Source: Phocoena phocoena (lineage: Eukaryota > Chordata > Mammalia > Artiodactyla > Phocoenidae). Taken from it: a stretch of DNA of 64,000 bases. Positions 20,254-31,020 of this stretch are shown here, piece after piece; the first letter of the stretch is position 1; every line of letters starts with the position of its first letter. The stretch spans positions 68,495,464 to 68,559,463 of the forward strand of contig NC_089224.1 in assembly GCF_963924675.1 (NCBI RefSeq), given 5' to 3'. The translations under genes and the position numbers were made by a program. The notes below the pieces were generated by a model. The model did no database searches. It was not told the origin of the DNA and saw only the letters and a list, made by a program, of their open reading frames with translations.

Positions 20254-23200
20254 CTATGTCTGCGTCTTTATTCCTGTCCTGCCCTTAGGTTCTTCAGAAC
20301 CATTTTTTTTTTTTTTTTTTAGGTTCCATATATATGTTAGCATACAGTATTTGTTTTTTTCTTTCTGACTTACTTCACTCTGTATGACAGTCTCTAGGTC
20401 CATCCACCTCACTACAAATAACTCAATTTCGTTTCTTTCTATGGCTGAGTAACATTCCATTGTATATAATGTGTCACATCTTCTTTATGTATTCATCTCT
20501 GGATGGACACTTAGGTTGCTACCATGTCCTGGCTATTGTAAATAGTGCTGCAATGAACATTGTGGTACATGACTCTTTTTGAATTATGGTTTTCTCAGGA
20601 TACACGCCCAGTAGTGGGATTGCTGGGTCATATGGTAGTTCTATTTTTAGTTTCTTAAGGAACCTCCATACTGTTCTCCATAGTGGCTGTATCGGTTTAC
20701 ATTCGCACCAACAGTGCAAGAGGGTTCCCTTTTCTCCACACCCTCTCCAGCATTTATTGTTGGTAGATTTTTTTGATGATGGCCATTCTGACCGGTGCGA
20801 AGTGATACCTCATTGTAGTTTTGACTTGCATTTCTCTAATGATTAGTGATGTTGAGCATCCTTTCATGTGTTTGTTGGCTATCTGTATATCTTCGTTGGA
20901 GAAATGTCTGTTTAGTCTTCTGCCCACTTTTGGATTGGGTTGTTTGTTTCTTTGATATTGAGCTGCATGAGCTGCTTGTAAATTTTGGAGATTAATCCTT
21001 TGTCAGTTGCTTCATTTGAAAATATTTTCTCCCATTCTGAGGGTTGTCTTTTGGTCTTTTTTATGGTTTCCTTTGCTGTGCAAAAGCTTTGAAGTTTCAT
21101 TAGGTCCCATTTGTTTATTTTTGTTTTTATTTCCATTTCTCTAGGAGGTGGGTCAAAAAGAAACTTGCTGTGATTTATGTCATAGAGTGTTCTGCCTGTT
21201 TTCCTCTAAGAGTTTTATAGTGTCTGGCCTTACATTTAGGTCTTTAATCCATTTTGAGTGTATTTTTGTATATGGTATTAAGGAGTGTTCTAATTTCATT
21301 CTTTTATTTTTATTTTTTTAAATTTTTAAAAAAATATTTTCTATTTATTTTTATTTCATTCATGTAGCTGTCGACGTTTCCCAGCACCACTTACTGAAGA
21401 GGCTGTCTTATCTCCATTGTATATTCTTGCCTCCTTCTTCAAAAATAAGGTGACCAGGGCTTCCCTGGTGGCACAGTGGTTGAGAGTCCGCCTGCCGATG
21501 CAGGGGACACGGGTTCGTGCCCCGGTCTGGGAAGATCCCACATGCTGCGGAGCGGCTGGGCCCGTGAGCCATGGCCGCTGGGCCTGCACGTCCGGAGCCT
21601 GTGCTCCGCAACGGGAGAAGCCACAGCGGTGAGAGGCCCACGTACAGCAAAAAAACAAAACAAACAAAAAAAACAAACAAAAAAAAATAAGGTGACCATA
21701 TGTGTGTGAGTTTATCTCTGGGGTTTTTATCCTGTTCCATTGATATATATTTCTGTTTTTGTGCCAGCACCATACTCTCTTAATTTCTATAGCTTTGTAG
21801 TATAGTCTGAAGTCTGGGAGCCTGATTCCTCCAGCTCCATTTTTCTTTCTCAAGATTGTTTTGGCTATTCGGGGTCTTTTCGTGTTTCCATACAAATTGT
21901 GAATTTTTTTGTTCTAGTTTTGTGAAAAATGCCATTGATAGTTTGATAGGGATTGCACTGAATCTGTAGATTGTTTTGCGTAGTATAGTCATTTTCACAG
22001 TGTTGATTTTTTCAATCCAAGAACATGATATATCTCTCCATCTGTTTGTATCATCTTTAATTTCTTTCATCAGTGTCTTATAGTTTTCTGCACACAGGTC
22101 TTTTGTCTCCTTAGGTAGGTTTATTCCTAGGTATTTTATTCTTTTGGTTGCAATGGTAAATGGGAGTGTTTCCTTAATTTCTCTTTCAGATTTTTCATCA
22201 TTAGTGTATAGGAATGCAAGTGATTTCTGTGCATTAATTTTTTATCCTGCTACTTTACCAAATTCTTGATTAGCTCTAGTAGTATTCTGGTAGCCTCTTT
22301 AGGATTCCCTATGTATAGTATCTTGTCATCTGCAAGCAGTGACAATTTTACTTCTTCTTTTCCGATTTGGATTCCTTTTATTCTTTTTCTTCTCTGATTG
22401 CTGTGTCTAAAACTTCCAAAACTATGTTGAATAATAGTGGTGAGGGTGGACAACCTTGTGTTGTTCCTGATCTTAGAGGAAATGGTTTCAGTTTTTCACC
22501 ATTGAGAACGATGTTGGCTTGTCATATATGGCCTTTATTATGTTGAGGTAAGTTCCCTCTATGCCCACTTTCTAGAGAGTTTTTATCATATATGGATGTT
22601 GAATTTTGTTGAAAGCTTTTTCTGCATCCATTGCGGTGATCATATGGTTTTTCTCCTTCAATTCGTTAATATGGTGTATCACCTTGATTGATTTGCGTAT
22701 ATTGAAGAATCCTTGCTTTCCTGGGATAAACCCCACTTGATCATGGTGTATGATCCTTTTAACATGCCATTGGATTCTGTTTGCTAGTATTTTGTTGAGG
22801 ATTTTTGCATCAGTGTTCATCAGTGATATTGGCCTGTAGTTTTCTTTCTTTGTGACATCTTTATCTGGTTTTGGTATCAGGGTGATGGTGGCCTTGTAGA
22901 ATGAGTTTGGGAGTGTTCCTCCCTCTGCTATATTTTGGAAGAGTTTGAGAAGGATTGGTGTTAGCTCTTCTCTAAATGTTTGATAAAATTTGCCCATGAA
23001 ACCATCTGGTCCTGGGCTTTTGTTTGCTGGAAGATTTTTAATCACAGTTCCAATTTCAGTGCTTGTGATTGGTCTGTTTATATTTTCTGTTTCTTCCTGG
23101 TTCAGTCTTGGAAGGTTTTACTTTTCTAAGAATGTGTCCATGTCTTCCAGGTTGTCCATTTTATTGGCATATAGTTGTTTGTAGTAATCTCTCATGATCT

Positions 23201-24416
23201 TTTGTATTTCTGCAGTGTCAGTTGTTACTTCTGCTTTTTCATTTCTGATCCTGTTGATTTGAGTCTTCTCCCTTTTTTTCTTGATGAGTCTGGCTAATGG
23301 TTTATCAGTTTTTTATATCTTCTTAAAGAACCAGTGTTAGTTTTATTGATCTTTGCTATTGTTTCCTTCATTTTGTTTTCATTTATTTCCGATCTGATCT
23401 TTATGATTTCTTCTGCTAACTTTGGGGTTTTGTTTTTCTTCTTTCTCTGATTGCTTTAGGTATAAGATTAGGTTGTTTATTTGAGGTGTTTTTTGTTTCT
23501 TGAGGTAGGACTGTATTGCTATAAACTTCCCTCTTAGAACTGCTTTTGCTGCATCCCATAGGTTTTGGGTTGTTGTGTTTTCATTGTCGTTTGTTTCTAG
23601 GTATTTTTTGATTTCCTCTTTGATTTCTTCAGTGATCTCTTGGACATTTAGTATTGTATTGTTTAGCCTCCATGTGTTTGTATCTTTTACAGATTTTTTC
23701 CTGTAATTGATATCTAGTCTTATAGCGTTGTAGTCGGAAAAGATACCTGATACAGTTTCAATTCCCTTAAATTTACGAAGGCTTGATTTGCGACCTAAGA
23801 TATGATCTGTCCTGTAGAATGTTCCATGAGCACTTGAGAAGAATGTGTATTCTGTTGTTTTTGGATGGAATGTCCTATAAATATCAATTAAGTCCATCTT
23901 GTTTATTGTATCATTTAAAGCTTGTGTTTCCCTATTTATTTTCATTTTGGATGATCTGTTCATTGTTGAAAGTGGTGTGTTGAAGTCCCCTAATATGGTT
24001 GTGTTACTGTCAATATCCCCTGTTATGGCTGTTAGCATTTGCCTTGTGTATTGATGTGCTCCTATGTTGGGTGCATAAATATTTAGAATTGTTATATTGT
24101 CTTCTTGGATTGATCCCTTGACCATTATGTAGTGTGCTTATTTGTCTGTTGTAATAGTCTTTATTTTAAAGTCTCTTTTTTGTGATATCAGAATTGCTAT
24201 TCCAGCTTTCTTTTGATTTCCATTTGCATGGAATATGTTTTTCCATCCCCTCACTTTCAGTCTGTATGTGTCCCTAAGTCTGAAGTGGGTCTCTTGTTGA
24301 CAGCATATGTACGGTTCTTGTTTTTGTATCCAATCAGCCAATCTGTGTCTTTTGGTTGGAGCATTTGATCCATTTACATTTAAGGTAATTATCAATTTGT
24401 ATGTTCCTATTACCAC
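20254..24416 (-). pseudogene. L1 ORF2 pseudogene (endonuclease-reverse transcriptase)
   Basis: ORF2 proteins nick target DNA and copy L1 or SINE RNA into it. Here the frame survives as pieces. The N-terminal APE-type endonuclease begins at 24416 with 'LNVNGSNAPTKRHRLADW' and 'CCQQETHF'. An in-frame stop lies near 24135. The next 248-residue piece (24125-23379) has 'ILGDFNTPLS' and ends the nuclease with 'FSDYNAIRLDIN', where the family has SDH: the catalytic histidine reads as tyrosine. The reverse transcriptase part (23045-22572) shows 'KSPGPDGF', '[16 protein letters not shown]' and '[11 protein letters not shown]'. Motif C at 22453-22250 reads LADD rather than FADD but keeps both aspartates. 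Thumb and C-terminal pieces follow (22070-21356, 21136-20912, 20719-20519, 20460-20254), including an '[13 protein letters not shown]' cysteine/histidine stretch. A CHR SINE splits the region. Nonfunctional. Confidence 0.92.
21457..21682 (+). mobile_element. CHR-type tRNA-Glu SINE inserted in L1 ORF2
   Basis: Sense copy close to consensus: GGGCTTCCCTGGTGGCACAG head, 'GGGTTCGTGCCCC' B box, 'GATCCCACATGCTGCGGAGC', 'GAGCCATGGCCGCTGGGCC', 'CTCCGCAACGGGAGAAGCC', 'AGAGGCCCACGTACAGC', and an (AAAC)n tail. It has an exact 16-bp duplication AAAAATAAGGTGACCA (21441-21456, 21683-21698). The host L1 runs through on both sides, so the SINE is younger. Several open frames on both strands here are fusions of L1 and SINE sequence and are not genes. 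Confidence 0.97.
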
Positions 24417-24474
24417 TTTCTTAATCGTTTTGGGTTTGTTTTTGCAGGTCTTTTCCTTCTCTTGTGTTTCCTGC

Positions 24475-25363
24475 CTAGAGAAGTTTCTTTAGCATTTGTT
24501 GTAAAGCTGGTTTGGTGGTGCTGAATTCTCTTACCTTTTGCTTGTCTGTAAATGTTTTAATTTCTCCATTGAATCTGAATGAGATCCTTGCTGGGTAGAG
24601 TAATCTTGGTTGTTGGTTTTTCCCTTTCATCACTTTAAATATGTGCTGTCACTCCCTTCTGGCTTGCAGAGCTTCTGCTGAAAGATCAGCTGTTAACCTT
24701 ATGGGGATTCCCATGTATGTAAGTTGTTATTTTTCCCTTGCTGCTTTTAATATTTTTTCTTTGTATTTAATTTTGATAGTTTGATTAATATGTGTCTTGG
24801 TGTGTTTTGCCTTGGATTTATCCAGTATGGGACTCTCTGCACTTCTTGGACTTGATTATTTCCTTTCCCATATTAGAGAAGTTTTCAACTATAATCTTTT
24901 CAAATATTTTCTCAGTCCCTTTCTTTGTCTCTTCTTCTTCTGGGACCCCTATAATTCAAATGTTGCTGCATTTAATGTTGTCCCAGAGGTCTCTGAGACT
25001 GTCCTCAATTCTTTTCATTTTTTTTTTCTTTATTCTGCTCTGTGGTAGTTATTTCCACTATTTTATCTTCCAGGTTACTTATCCGTTCTTCTGCCTCAGT
25101 TATTCTGCCATTGATTCCTTCTATGGAAGTTTAATTTCATTTATTGTGTTGTTGATCATTGTTTGTTTGCTCTTTAGTTCCTTTAGGTCCTTGTTAAACG
25201 TTTCTTTTATTTTCTGCATTCTATTTCTATGATTTTGGATCATCTTTACTCTCATTACTCTGAAATCTTTTTCTGGTAGATTGCCTATTTCCTCTTCATT
25301 TGTTTGGTCTGGTGGGTGTTTACCTTGTTCCTTCGTCTGCTGTGTGTCTCTCTGTCTTCTCAT
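24475..25363 (-). pseudogene. L1 ORF1 pseudogene (RNA-binding chaperone)
   Basis: ORF1 proteins are trimeric coiled-coil RNA-binding proteins that package L1 RNA. The N-terminal piece (25363-25121, 80 residues) is polar and charged ('MRRQRDTQQTKEQGKH', 'KMIQNHRNRMQKIKETFNKD') and begins the coiled coil, then hits a stop. Beyond it, the antisense DNA down to a TAG at 24475-24477 still resembles the RNA-recognition and C-terminal domains, for example the antisense of 'FPNMGK' near 24870 and of 'RREWHDIFKVM' near 24640. The 889-bp span is not a multiple of three, so at least one indel is present. Open frames on the plus strand here (24792-25232 and others) are antisense shadows. Confidence 0.85.
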
Positions 25364-27331
25364 TTTGCTTAACTTACTGTGTTTTGGGCCTCCTATACAC
25401 AGGCTGCAGGTTCCTAGTTCCCGTTGTTTTTGGTGTCTGCCCCCAGTGGCTAAGGTTGGTTCAGTGGGTTGTGTAGGCTTCCTGGTGCAACAGACTGGTG
25501 CCTGTATTCTGGTGGATGAGACTGGATCTTGTCTTTCTGTTGGGCAGACGTGCGTCTGGTGGTGTGTTTTGGGGTGTCTGTGACCTTATTATGATTTTAG
25601 GCAGCCTCTCTGCTAATGGGTTGTGTTGTGTTCCTGTCTTGCTAGTTGTTTGGCGTAGGGTGTCCAACACTGTAGTTTGCTGGTTGTTGAGTGGAGCTGG
25701 GTCTTAGCATTGAGATGGAGATCTCTGAGAGAGCTTTCGCTGTTTGATATTATGTGGAGCTGGGAGGTCTCTGGTGGACCAATGTCCTGAACTTGGCTCT
25801 CCCACCTCAGAGGCACAGGCCTGACACCCGGTCGGAGCACCAAGACTGTGTCAGCCACATGACTCAGAAGAAAAGGGAGAGAAAATGAAGGAAAGTAGGA
25901 GAAAAATAAAATAAAATAAAGTTATTAAAATAAAAAATTAAGTTATTAAAAATAAAAAAATTGAAAAGTAATTTAAAACAAAGAAAGAAGAGATCAACCA
26001 AACCAAAAAACAAATCCACCAATGATAACAAATGCTAAATAACTATACTAAAAAAATAAAAATAAAATAAATGGACAGACAGAACCCTGGGACAAATGGT
26101 AAAAAGCAAAGCTATGCAGACAAAATCACACAAAGTCCACTGTCTCAATTTTGGGATGATTCGTTGTCTATTCAGGTATTCCAGAGTTGCAGGGTACATT
26201 AGGTTGATTGTGGAGATATAATCTGCTTCTCCTGAGGCTGCTGGGAGAGATTTCCCTTTCTCTTCTTTGTTCGCACAGCTCCTGGCATTTAGCTTTGGAT
26301 TTGGACCCGCCTCTGCGTGTAGGTCACCTGAGGGTGTCTGTTCTTGGCTCAGACATGGCAGGGTTAAAGGAGCAGCTGATTCGGGGGCTCTGGCTCACTG
26401 AGGCAGCAGGAGGGAAGGGTACGGAATGCGAGGTGAACCTGAGGCTGCAGAGGCTGCTGTGACATTGCACCAGCCTGAGGCACGCTGTGTGTTCTCTGGG
26501 GTAAGTCGTCCCTGGATCATGGGACCCTGGCAGTGGTGGGCTGCACAGGCTTTCGGGAGGGGAGGTGTGGAGAGTGACCTGTGCTTGCACACAGGCTTCT
26601 TGGTGGCTGCAGCAGCAGCCTTAGCGTCCCGTGCCCGTCTCTGGTGTCTACGCTGATATCTGCGGCTCGCGCCTGTCTGGAACTCATTAAGGTGGTGCTC
26701 TGAATCCCCTCTCCTCGCGCACCCCAAAACAGTGGTCTCTTGCCTCATCAGCAGGTCCAGAATTTTTCCCGGACTCCCTCCCGGCTAGCAGTAGCGCACT
26801 AGCCCCCTTCCGGCTGTGTTCACGCAGCCAACCCCAGTCCTCTCCCTGGGATCTGAACCCCGAAGCCCAAACCTCAACTCCCAGCCCCTGCCCACCCCGG
26901 CGGGTGAGCAGACAAGACTCTCGGACTGGTGAGTGCTGGTCGGCATGGATCCTCTGTGCGGGAATCTCTCCGCTTTGCCCTCTGCACCCCTGTTGCTGTG
27001 CTCTTCTCCATGGCTCCGAAGCTTCCCTCCCACCACCTGCAGTCTCTGCCCGGGAAGGGGCTTCCTAGTGTGTGGAAACCTTTCCTCCTTCACAGCTCCC
27101 TCTCAGAGGTGCAAGTCCCATCCCTCTCATTTTGTCTCTGTTTTTTCTTTTTTCTTTTGCCCTACCCAGGTACGTGGGGAGTTTCTTGCCTTTTGGGAGG
27201 CCTGCGGTCTTCTGCCAGTGTTCAGTAGGTGTTCTGTAGGAGTTGTTCCACATGTAGATGTATTTTTGATGTATTTGTGGGGAGGAAGGTGATCTCCACG
27301 GCTTACTCCTCCGCCATCTTGAAGGTCTCCA
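25364..27331 (-). promoter_or_regulatory. L1 5' UTR with degenerate internal promoter region
   Basis: About 2 kb upstream of ORF1, GC-rich and CpG-containing from about 26200 to 27300, with an A-rich interval at 25880-26110 (repeated AAAAT units). In L1 elements this region carries the sense Pol II promoter and often an antisense promoter; here the antisense direction would point toward increasing coordinates, past 27331. Many mid-size frames on both strands reflect low stop-codon density in GC-rich DNA. Promoter activity is inferred from the family, not seen. Confidence 0.75.
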
Positions 27332-27334
27332 ACG

Positions 27335-28060
27335 TTGCTGTTTTAATGTAGCTGTGCATTTTGTACCAGATTTGGACCAAATAATGCATCTTTACCAAAA
27401 AAATTACAAATTATAAGTACTATCTCCCTGTAGACATGCAGGGTTCATTTTCTTACAGCATGGAATGTGAACATGAAAATCTTAGGAAAATACAAGGTTT
27501 TCTCCTTTCCCAATCTTCACATTGTATGTTGAAAGCTAAAGTACGAACCATTCAAGATAGATTGATATGCGTGGGAATCTTACTTTTTTGTCTGTTGAAA
27601 ATGATCAATAAAAGGCTTTATTTAAATTTACCTAAGACAAAAGAATATATATTTTTTAAATGTATAAAATGTACTCTTTCTCAGTTTTTTTGGCTGTATA
27701 ATATTAGGAGCTGACTGTAGCCTATCTTGTTTCTTTTTTTTTTTTGGTTGTTGAGAAAATGAGAGGTCAGCAAAGTTTACCCAGAGCACTGCTGAAGGGA
27801 TCAAGTGTTGTCATGTTCTGCACTGATAGACATCTAAGTGGAATACTCTGGGTGCTCAACCTGAATTACTGTTAAGTCATTTTATGCTGATGAGTGATTT
27901 TTATACAGTGGAGCCTCAGAATGCATTCTGTCTCCATTTCTATGCCTGGAAAATATTTAGATGATTATCTGAAAAAAAAAGCTTCTATTTATAGATCTGG
28001 GGAAATTAAATCAGGACTGGATGATCAGACCTTTTCTTTATAAAAGGCAGTAGGGACATT
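27335..28060. other. Unassigned stretch next to L1 5' end
   Basis: AT-rich single-copy-looking DNA with no exon. The 92-codon frame at 27436-27714 has no recognisable domain. Confidence 0.4.
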
Positions 28061-28064
28061 TATT

Positions 28065-28240
28065 TGTTATTATCGTATATTATTTGTTTGCACAAAAATA
28101 ATACATGTATTCATTGCAGAAAAATCCCAAACCACAAATAAACAACAATAACAAATTGCTAGTGGCATCCGGAGAGATTACCATAATAACATTTTGGAAT
28201 CTAATCTTCCAGTCTTCTGAGTATAAATGAATGCATGTAG
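28065..28240 (-). mobile_element. Ancient L1 3'-region fragment (L1ME-like)
   Basis: 'AATAATACATGTATTCATTGC', 'AGAAAAATCCCAAACCAC', 'TAACATTTTGGAATCTAATC' and 'CTTCCAGTCTTCTGAG' follow the order seen in the other old L1 3' fragments in this window. Confidence 0.5.
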
Positions 28241-28244
28241 CAGA

Positions 28245-28850
28245 ATGCTTAGAACATCAGCTAGTGAATAACCACTCCTCCCTTCCTAGGTGGAGGTTTT
28301 ATTAGCTTTATGTTTAAAGAATGAAAAAGAGAAGTTGCCAGGTCTCAGCTACCAGTGGACAATCTCTGAATCCATCTGTTGTGCTTGGAGGATCAGTTTA
28401 GTTTTGGCCTCTAAATTTAATGTCTGAGAAGAAGGGTACGTAAGATCAATTATTTCTTGGTGAGTCTAAAAAGAAGAGTGACTGAGCTCTAAAGTGGAAA
28501 TAAGGGGAAGGGAAAAGGTTGGATGCTTAAGGAAGTCAGAAGAGCTCTGGTCTGGTCATCAATAAGACTGAATTTAGATCCTACCCACTATTTGACCTCC
28601 GGTCAATTGCCAGCCTCCCTGGGCACCATTTCCCATGAAGGGTTTGTCGATAAGGTAGAGTGGAAGGTGGGAGAGAGATGGCAGAAATGTCTAAGACGTA
28701 GCTCCTAATTAGTAGGGAAGATTGGCCTGAGAAAGAACTATATTTCTAAATTGGGTGGTGGTGGTGGTCAGGAGATAAGGAGGGGAGAGGACCTTAACAG
28801 AGGACTCAGCTAAAAGTCTGATCTCATTTAATATCTTCATTCAGGATCTA
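28245..28850. other. Unassigned stretch
   Basis: No family or exon recognised. A (GGT)n-like run lies at 28755-28768. Confidence 0.4.
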
Positions 28851-28854
28851 GACC

Positions 28855-29180
28855 CATGCTGACCAATGTGGCGGCTTCTAGCCACATGTGGCTACTGAGC
28901 ACACAAAATGTGACTAGTCTGAATTGAAATGTGCTGTAAGTGTAAAATACACACTGGATTTTGAAAACTTAGTACAAAGAAATGTAAAACATCCCCTTAA
29001 CAATTTTAAACTATTGATTCAATGTTGAAGTGATAGTATTTTAGATATATTGGGTTAAATAGAAATATATTATGAAAGTTTATTTTACCTTTTCCTTTTT
29101 AATTTTTTTAATGTGGTAACTAGAAAAATTTTAATTACATATATGGTCTGCATTCTGTTTCTGTTGGACGGGGCTGATCT
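28855..29180. mobile_element. Ancient DNA-transposon-like remnant (MER type)
   Basis: The ends 'GCTGACCAATGTGGCGGCTTC' -like and 'CTGTTGGACGGGGCTGATC' are approximately inverted. 'TAGCCACATGTGGCTACTGAGC' -like, 'GTGCTGTAAGTGTAAAATAC', 'TATATTGGGTTAAATAGAAA' and 'TGTGGTAACTAGAAAAATTTTAATTAC' -like blocks match a common mammalian interspersed repeat. I could not name the family with certainty. Confidence 0.5.
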
Positions 29181-29263
29181 AGGACACAATGTCGGTGAAT
29201 CACACTTTTAGAAAAAGTGCAGTTATTAACTTATATACAGATGGGGAAGATGTTACAATTTTT

Positions 29264-29462
29264 TTTTTTTTTCGGTACGTGGGCCTCTCACTGTTGTGGC
29301 CTCTCCCGCCGCGGAGCATAGGCTCCGGACGCGCAGGCTCAGCGGCATGGCTCACGGGCCCAGCCGCTCCGCCGCATGTGGGATCTTCCAGGACTGGGGC
29401 ACGAACCTGTGTCCCCTGCATCGGCAGGCGGACTCTCAACCACTGCGCCACCAGGGAAGCCC
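29264..29462 (-). mobile_element. CHR-type tRNA-Glu SINE (about 200-bp form)
   Basis: Antisense copy: T-tail, CGGTACGTGGGCCTCTCACTG, CGCGGAGCATAGGCTCCGG, GCGCAGGCTCAGCGGC, 'CATGTGGGATCTTCCAGG', 'GCACGAACCTGTGTCCCC', and CACTGCGCCACCAGGGAAGC. An exact 15-bp duplication AGATGTTACAATTTT flanks it (29249-29263, 29463-29477). The clean duplication suggests a comparatively recent insertion. The 112- and 101-codon frames crossing it are artefacts. Confidence 0.97.
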
Positions 29463-29479
29463 AGATGTTACAATTTTCA

Positions 29480-30225
29480 GAATCATCTAATAGAATGAGT
29501 ATCATCAGAAACTCAGATATTTTGTAGACAAGAGAAAAGCAGGAAAATGAGAATGACTAAAACACTTGAAGGTAAATAATGATAACAGGTTTACAAGTAT
29601 ATGAATACAAACTTCCTCATGACAAAAAGCAGTTCAGAGCTAGTCTCACTTCAGGGAAACATGCTGGAATCACATCCCATTTGCAGTGGTTGATTATTTT
29701 AACTGCAGCTTTCTGCAGACTACCTGTAATAGCTTTAGGCAAGAAGGTAGGGATGGGAGAAGAGGAAGGAACGAGGAATGGCTTATGAAGCATATGTATA
29801 GACTTTATAGATTGGGCTCACTGCAGGAATGAGTTAATACGTGTCAATAAATGACTACCACTGCTCTGATAAGCTGAAGGCATTTGCTAAATAGCAGTTC
29901 ATCTTCCTGGAAAATTTCCTTTACCTCATACAGATGAATCAATTTACTTCCAGAAAGTAGTACACTTACTGTAGACTCAGTTTAGTCCTAGTAATTAAAT
30001 TCAGTCAGCCAAGTAGGGTCAGATTTCAAAGTAACAGGAGGGAGATAAAACTCTGAAAGGATTTTGGAAATGTCTTAAACACCATACCCAATGGCTTTTC
30101 ACAGTCTTCATCCTTCTGAACTCCAGAGGACCACTTGACAGCAGTAACCTTCCCTTTATTATTGTCTTCTCCATCACCTTCTGTGATGTGATGTCCAAAG
30201 CCCTCATCTTACTGCTCTAACCCGT
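29480..30225. other. Unassigned stretch
   Basis: No repeat or exon recognised. Small frames at 29579-29788 (+) and 30019-30207 (-) carry no motif. Confidence 0.35.
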
Positions 30226-30229
30226 CTTG

Positions 30230-30350
30230 TCACGGAGGCAGTGTAGCATCAATTGAAGAGCCAAGGTTTGTGGGTTGTAATGAAAATTTGGGGTGATAGT
30301 TTATATAAAGTACACAGTAGGTTCTCAATAGATTATAGGTATTAGTGTTT
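30230..30350 (+). repeat. MIR SINE, internally deleted
   Basis: A MIR-like start 'GAGGCAGTGTAGCATCAATTG' is followed, after loss of the middle, by 'ATAAAGTACACAGTAGGTTCTCAATAGAT' -like 3' sequence. Confidence 0.45.
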
Positions 30351-30354
30351 CTTA

Positions 30355-30805
30355 AATTACTTTTTACTGAATATTTTCTTTCAACTAATCCATAAGTTTA
30401 TGTTCTCTCCTCTTCATACATTGTGGAATTCTATTTACTCCTTTACTTTCAAACATCACCTCTGTGGTGATAGGAGGCTGCAAATGCCATATCTGAATCC
30501 TTCTTTGACTGCACAGTGTAAGCATCGTCAGGGTTTTCTAGGCCTGGGTATCTGGATAACAGGTAAATGCTTCTTTCCCCTAAAACTCCCTGCTTCTAAG
30601 AGCCCTCATGTCTACACACCTCTCCACTTTTGCCAGATTAGCATCATAGACGCATGCTTGGGTCTTCCGACTGCCTGTCCTTCCAGCCTTGCACACCCCA
30701 GAGCTCTGTGAATAGGTGCAAGACACAAAACCCAGCTCAAGCTGAGTTTGGGTTCATGTGGGAGTTCCAGGAGACCACAGAAGTTTGATGATGGTGTCAA
30801 GATGA
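30355..30805. other. Unassigned stretch
   Basis: No assignment. The 103-codon frame at 30400-30711 (+) has no recognisable domain, and an overlapping frame runs on the other strand. Confidence 0.35.
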
Positions 30806-30807
30806 CT

Positions 30808-30900
30808 ATTTATTTTTTAACCACTTTATTGAGGTATAATTACACATTTTAAAAAGCTGTACATATTTAATGTATACAACTTTCCGTGATTGACAAGATA
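30808..30900 (-). mobile_element. L1M 3'-end stub
   Basis: 'ACCACTTTATTGAGGTATAAT', 'CACATTTTAAAAAGCTGTACAT' and 'TTAATGTATACAACTTTCCG' are the antisense of an old L1 3' UTR terminus, with a T-rich beginning. Confidence 0.6.
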
Positions 30901-30914
30901 GAGAGATTGTGTTG

Positions 30915-31020
30915 ACAAGATTTAGCTGTGGGGCATTGCGCAGGTCATGTCACCTCGCTGTCTCAGTTCCTTCCTTTATTTGTAGGATGAGTGAGCTGGA
31001 CTGCATCTCTAAACTTCCCA
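30915..31020 (+). repeat. MIR SINE fragment
   Basis: 'CAGGTCATGTCACCTCGCTG', 'TCTCAGTTCCTTCCTTTATTTG' and 'AGGATGAGTGAGCTGGACTGC' follow the MIR central region. Confidence 0.5.

Larger units (their letters stand above)
19950..27331 (-). mobile_element. Nearly complete L1 retrotransposon, inactive
   Basis: Antisense L1 of cetartiodactyl type with all parts in order: 5' UTR, ORF1, ORF2 and 3' UTR. About 7.1 kb is L1 and the rest is a CHR SINE inserted at 21457-21682. The 5' boundary has a CTCCGCCATCTTGAAGGTCTCC-like plus-strand sequence, the complement of the 'AAGATGGCGG' start seen in many L1 5' UTRs. Both ORFs are interrupted, so it cannot move by itself. No convincing target-site duplication was found; the best candidate pairs AACATAACTATTTT (left) with AACGTTGCTGTTTT (right) and matches only about 9 of 14. 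Other copies of the same L1 3' end lie at 37.2 and 43.7 kb. Confidence 0.92.

Noticed and set aside
21457..21540. tRNA-like sequence with A and B boxes
   Set aside because: It is the head of a CHR SINE; it lacks a full cloverleaf and 3' acceptor pairing, so it is not a tRNA gene. The same applies to the other SINE copies.
21356..21895. 179-codon minus-strand frame
   Set aside because: It reads from L1 ORF2 into an inserted CHR SINE and back into L1; a fusion of repeats, not a gene.
24792..25232. 146-codon hydrophobic plus-strand frame that looks like a membrane protein
   Set aside because: Antisense of L1 ORF1; the hydrophobicity comes from the complement of a Lys/Glu-rich coding strand.
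26208..27292. Several frames of 80-120 codons on both strands in GC-rich DNA, possible CpG-island gene
   Set aside because: Lies in the L1 5' UTR; GC-rich composition lowers stop frequency. No splice or domain evidence.
19915..27350. Target-site duplication for the long L1 (AACATAACTATTTT / AACGTTGCTGTTTT)
   Set aside because: Only about 9 of 14 positions match, not better than chance in AT-rich flanks.
29189..29527. 112-codon plus and 101-codon minus frames
   Set aside because: Most of each is CHR SINE sequence; the same peptide stretches recur at other SINEs in this window.
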